This document shows, piece by piece, positions 5,707 through 8,099 of a stretch of 8,099 nucleotides of DNA (position 1 is the stretch's first letter; each line of letters starts with the position of its first letter). The notes beneath the pieces are model-generated. The model did not search any database and was not told the DNA's origin. It was given only the letters and a program-made list of their open reading frames with translations. Source of the stretch: Bacteroidota bacterium (GTDB taxonomy: Bacteria; Bacteroidota; Bacteroidia; JAADEI01). The stretch lies in assembly GCA_015490475.1 (NCBI GenBank), contig WFXT01000126.1, positions 1-8,099 on the forward strand. Reading direction: 5' to 3'. Position numbers and translations under genes: made by a program.

Positions 5707-7062
5707 CTATTCTTTGTCTTGCCATTTAGATCTGAACTCTAACTTAAGAGGAACTCCTGTGAAGTCCCACTTTTCTCTGATTTTCTTCTCAAGAAAGCGT
5801 TTATAAGATTCCTTTATGCCTTCTGGGTAGTTTGTAAAGAATACAAATGTTGGTGGTTTAATGCCTGCCTGTGTAACATATTTGATTTTAACATATTTGC
5901 CTCTGTAAGATGGCGGTGGTGTTTCTTGGATAATAGGTAGCAAATACCTATTAAGTTGCGATGTAGGTATTCTAAAAGTTAGTCTTTTATATACATTCAG
6001 GGCGACATCAACCACTTTATGCACTCGCTTTTTTTCTTTTGCAGAAACAGTAACTATAGGCACATCATTCATTGGAACAAGCCTACCTTTGACATAATTA
6101 ATCAATCTCTGCTGAAATTGATGCGGTTCGTGTGCCACCAGATCCCATTTATTGATAGCGACCACGACACCCTTCCACCGTGATACAATAAGGTGAAAAA
6201 TCCTTAGGTCCTGTCTTGTGGCAGGCTCTTCAGCAGTCATCAACAGGACGACCACATCCGATGCCTCAATGGCTTTAACAGTTCTGGTTATTGAATATGC
6301 CTCTATTGCCGAATCCACCGCCGACTTCCGCCTCAACCCTGCTGTATCTACAAGAATAAATTCTTTACCGTAATACCGAACTGGAACCTCTATCATATCT
6401 CGTGTAGTGCCTGCTATCTCAGAAACCAGAGCCCTTTCATATCCAATGATGGAATTCAATAGGGTTGACTTACCAACATTAGGACGTCCCACTATTGAAA
6501 TACGGGGAAGGTCTTCCGTTGCTTTTTCCTCCTGCTTAACGTCAGGAAGAAAAGACTTAATAATTTGAATCAACTCAGGAACGCCCCTGCCGTGCAGAGC
6601 AGAAATAAACCAGATATTTTCTTCTGGAATGCCCAGTGAGAGCCATTCTGGGTCTTGCCTTACTTTACTACTCTCTGCTTTGTTGACAACAACAAGAAAT
6701 GGTTTGTTTTGCTTCCTAATGCGTTCTATTATGTATTCGTCTGCCGGTGTTAGTCCTGCTTTCCCATCAACAATGACAAGTATCAAATCAGAAGCGGGAA
6801 TTATTCCCTCTACCAGACGTGCTATGTATGGGGCAAAATCGTCATTAGACCTTAGTTCCTCAGGTAATAATCCTCCTGTATCGGCAATATAAAAGTTTTC
6901 TCCTCTAACGGGTGCGATAAGCACATCCCTCGTTACACCGGGCTGGTCGTGAATAATAGATTTGCGTTGCCTGACCAATCTATTGAACAAAGTTGACTTG
7001 CCCACATTAGGTCTGCCCACTATAGTTACTAATGGGCGATATTCAGCATACGGCTCACTCAT
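5707..7062 (-). CDS. der: Ribosome biogenesis GTPase Der (EngA), double G domain
   Basis: Der is an essential GTPase with two tandem G domains and a C-terminal KH-like domain that assists maturation of the 50S subunit. From ATG 7062 the product has 451 residues, a normal length. G domain 1 shows GRPNVGKST (16-24), DTGG (61-64), NKAE at the G4 position (127-130) and SAL (154-156). G domain 2 shows GRPNVGKST (192-200), DTAG (239-242) and NKWD (304-307). The KH-like domain is at about 345-443. In G domain 1, Glu replaces the usual Asp of NKxD, the base-specificity residue. The start is uncertain: ATG at 7086 gives 8 more residues and a 32-nt overlap with era. I prefer ATG at 7062, which overlaps era by 8 nt (ATGAGTGA) and gives an N-terminus closer to the family. 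Neither has a Shine-Dalgarno. Translation is probably coupled to era. Confidence 0.96.
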   Translation of the reverse strand: MSEPYAEYRPLVTIVGRPNVGKSTLFNRLVRQRKSIIHDQPGVTRDVLIAPVRGENFYIADTGGLLPEELRSNDDFAPYIARLVEGIIPASDLILVIVDGKAGLTPADEYIIERIRKQNKPFLVVVNKAESSKVRQDPEWLSLGIPEENIWFISALHGRGVPELIQIIKSFLPDVKQEEKATEDLPRISIVGRPNVGKSTLLNSIIGYERALVSEIAGTTRDMIEVPVRYYGKEFILVDTAGLRRKSAVDSAIEAYSITRTVKAIEASDVVVLLMTAEEPATRQDLRIFHLIVSRWKGVVVAINKWDLVAHEPHQFQQRLINYVKGRLVPMNDVPIVTVSAKEKKRVHKVVDVALNVYKRLTFRIPTSQLNRYLLPIIQETPPPSYRGKYVKIKYVTQAGIKPPTFVFFTNYPEGIKESYKRFLEKKIREKWDFTGVPLKLEFRSKWQDKE

Positions 7063-7978
7063 AACCAAGATATTTGAGGTAGTCATTGCGTTCTCGCCAA
7101 TCCCTTCTCACTTTGACAAAAAGTTCCAGATAAACCTTCTTGCCGAGCATCTGTTCTATTTCCTCCCTTGCTTGAATACCTATTTTCTTAATAGCACTGC
7201 CTCCCTTACCAATGAGAATTTTTTTCTGACTATCTCGCTCCACAATTATTTCTGCTTTAATAACCACAATATGTTCCTTATCTTGCCAGTCAGTAACTAT
7301 AACTTCTGTGGAATATGGCACTTCCTGACGATACTGCAAGAATATCTTTTCCCTTATTATTTCTGCGACCCACAGTCTTTCTGTTATATCAGTAATCTGG
7401 TCTGGGGGAAATAAAGGATGGCTATATGGAAGAAAGTTAACAATTGCATCAATTAGTTTGTTCAATCCTTCACCTGTGAGGGCAGATCCCGTAACCACTG
7501 TCCCTTCCGTAAACCTCTCTTTTAACCACTGATCCCATTGTGCTCTCAATGCCTCCACTCTATCAGCACTGATAGTGTCCGTTTTGTTGACCATAACAAC
7601 CACAGGCATCTTTGTTTCCTGCATTAACTTAACATACTTGTTCAAGGGATTCTCATTCCATAATTCTATATTATCCTTTGGCTCAGTCATCAATAAAATG
7701 ACATCTGCATCTGAAAGGGCTCTCTTAACCTGCTTCATCATTCTATTGTGCAGTTCATAGGCAGGGTCTATCACTCCCGGTGTGTCAGCAAAAACAATCT
7801 GGTAATTTTCACCATTAACAACACCAAGAATTCTACGTCTTGTAGTCTGTGCCTTAGGCGTCACAATGGATAACTTACTTCCTGTTAACGAATTAATGAG
7901 AGTTAACTTACCAACATTAGGACGCCCTATAATGGGAACAAGACCTGCTTTAAACCTCTCCGTTTCCATAGTATTCAT
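7055..7978 (-). CDS. era: GTPase Era, 16S rRNA-binding, with altered P-loop
   Basis: Era binds the 3' end of 16S rRNA through its KH domain and helps 30S assembly. The 307-residue product has G2 QTT (44-46), G3 DTPG (65-68), G4 NKTD (131-134), G5 SAL (165-167), and a KH domain with GKGG (257-260) and IKKIG after it. The P-loop reads GRPNVGKLT (18-26) where the family has GKST: the Mg2+-coordinating Ser is Leu25, encoded by TTA, one base from the Ser codon TCA. The rest of the protein is intact, so this is either a real substitution or a base error. The start could also be M4 at 7969, since the motif-bearing part begins near residue 9. It leads an era-der pair, a gene order I know from other Bacteroidota. 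No strong promoter was found; TTG-N20-TAGGGTTG upstream (8037-8007 or so) is only a weak match. Confidence 0.95.
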   Translation of the reverse strand: MNTMETERFKAGLVPIIGRPNVGKLTLINSLTGSKLSIVTPKAQTTRRRILGVVNGENYQIVFADTPGVIDPAYELHNRMMKQVKRALSDADVILLMTEPKDNIELWNENPLNKYVKLMQETKMPVVVMVNKTDTISADRVEALRAQWDQWLKERFTEGTVVTGSALTGEGLNKLIDAIVNFLPYSHPLFPPDQITDITERLWVAEIIREKIFLQYRQEVPYSTEVIVTDWQDKEHIVVIKAEIIVERDSQKKILIGKGGSAIKKIGIQAREEIEQMLGKKVYLELFVKVRRDWRERNDYLKYLGYE

Positions 7979-8032
7979 AGCGATACGTATAGAATGCTAA
8001 CTAAGCAACCCTATCTCCAATAGTAACGTCAA

Positions 8033-8099
8033 TCAACTATTGCCTTCCAGAGTCTTTAAGTAGGCTACTATATCCGTGATTTCCTCTTCTGTTAAGATA
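8033..8099 (-). CDS. C-terminus of a c-type cytochrome-like protein (5' part off the window)
   Basis: The last 22 codons of a frame entering from the right edge read ILTEEEITDIVAYLKTLEGN, then Ser and a TGA stop at 8035-8033. This matches the final helix of class I cytochrome c domains and of di-haem cytochrome c peroxidases (pattern L-[ST]-x-E-E-I-x-D-I-V-A-[FY]-L-x-[TS]-L). The CxxCH haem motif would lie outside the window, so the exact family cannot be told. It ends 54 nt before era on the same strand, so read-through from it into era is possible. The call rests on about 20 residues. Confidence 0.6.
   Translation of the reverse strand, partial: ILTEEEITDIVAYLKTLEGNS

Noticed and set aside
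6962..7414. Plus-strand open frame of 150 codons across the era/der junction
   Set aside because: It is antisense to two certain genes whose motifs fix their frames, lacks any recognisable domain, and is rich in Phe/Leu/Asn runs typical of antisense reading.
8007..8037. Possible era promoter TTG-N20-TAGGGTTG
   Set aside because: The -7 box misses the TAnnTTTG pattern in a T of the core, and era may be read from the upstream gene; too weak to list.

Overview
The window comes from a member of the Bacteroidota. The evidence is an unmistakable PorV (LptO) protein of the type IX secretion system (T9SS), a beta-barrel-like protein of a family seen only in this phylum as far as I know, era and der side by side, weak Shine-Dalgarno signals, and copies of the Bacteroidota sigma -7 box TAnnTTTG. 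I cannot place it below phylum. Every gene I can support lies on the minus strand, so the window is described here from right to left (transcription order). There are no tRNA or rRNA genes, insertion sequences, CRISPR arrays or integrases, and no gene-free stretch over 300 bases.

Right edge, housekeeping: a few codons of the C-terminus of a c-type cytochrome-like protein (8033-8099), then era and der, which overlap and are surely co-transcribed. Both are ribosome-assembly GTPases. Era has Leu where the P-loop should have its Mg2+-binding Ser, the single most surprising residue in the window.

Middle, envelope and isoprenoids: porV follows der after a short gap holding its own candidate promoter, and ispF (MEP pathway) follows porV. 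ispF has a GTG start and an unusual C-terminal active-site loop. Directly after ispF a perfect TATCTTTG box opens a second unit: a 40-residue lipoprotein, a 258-residue secreted beta-barrel-like protein of unknown function, and lipA (lipoyl synthase). The barrel gene and lipA are joined by a TGATG stop/start.

Left edge, secretion cargo: a large open frame (1-2060, running off the left edge) encodes at least 686 residues of a BNR/Asp-box (sortilin/VPS10-like) beta-propeller protein. Its promoter (TTTG-N21-TATCTTTG) lies inside the 3' end of lipA. Proteins of this family usually end in a T9SS sorting domain, which would lie outside the window, so this may be cargo for the machinery that porV serves.

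Overall this is mostly core genome. The parts that look least described are the small lipoprotein with its barrel partner, the Era P-loop change, the IspF loop, and the promoter layout that splits the same-strand cluster into several units.
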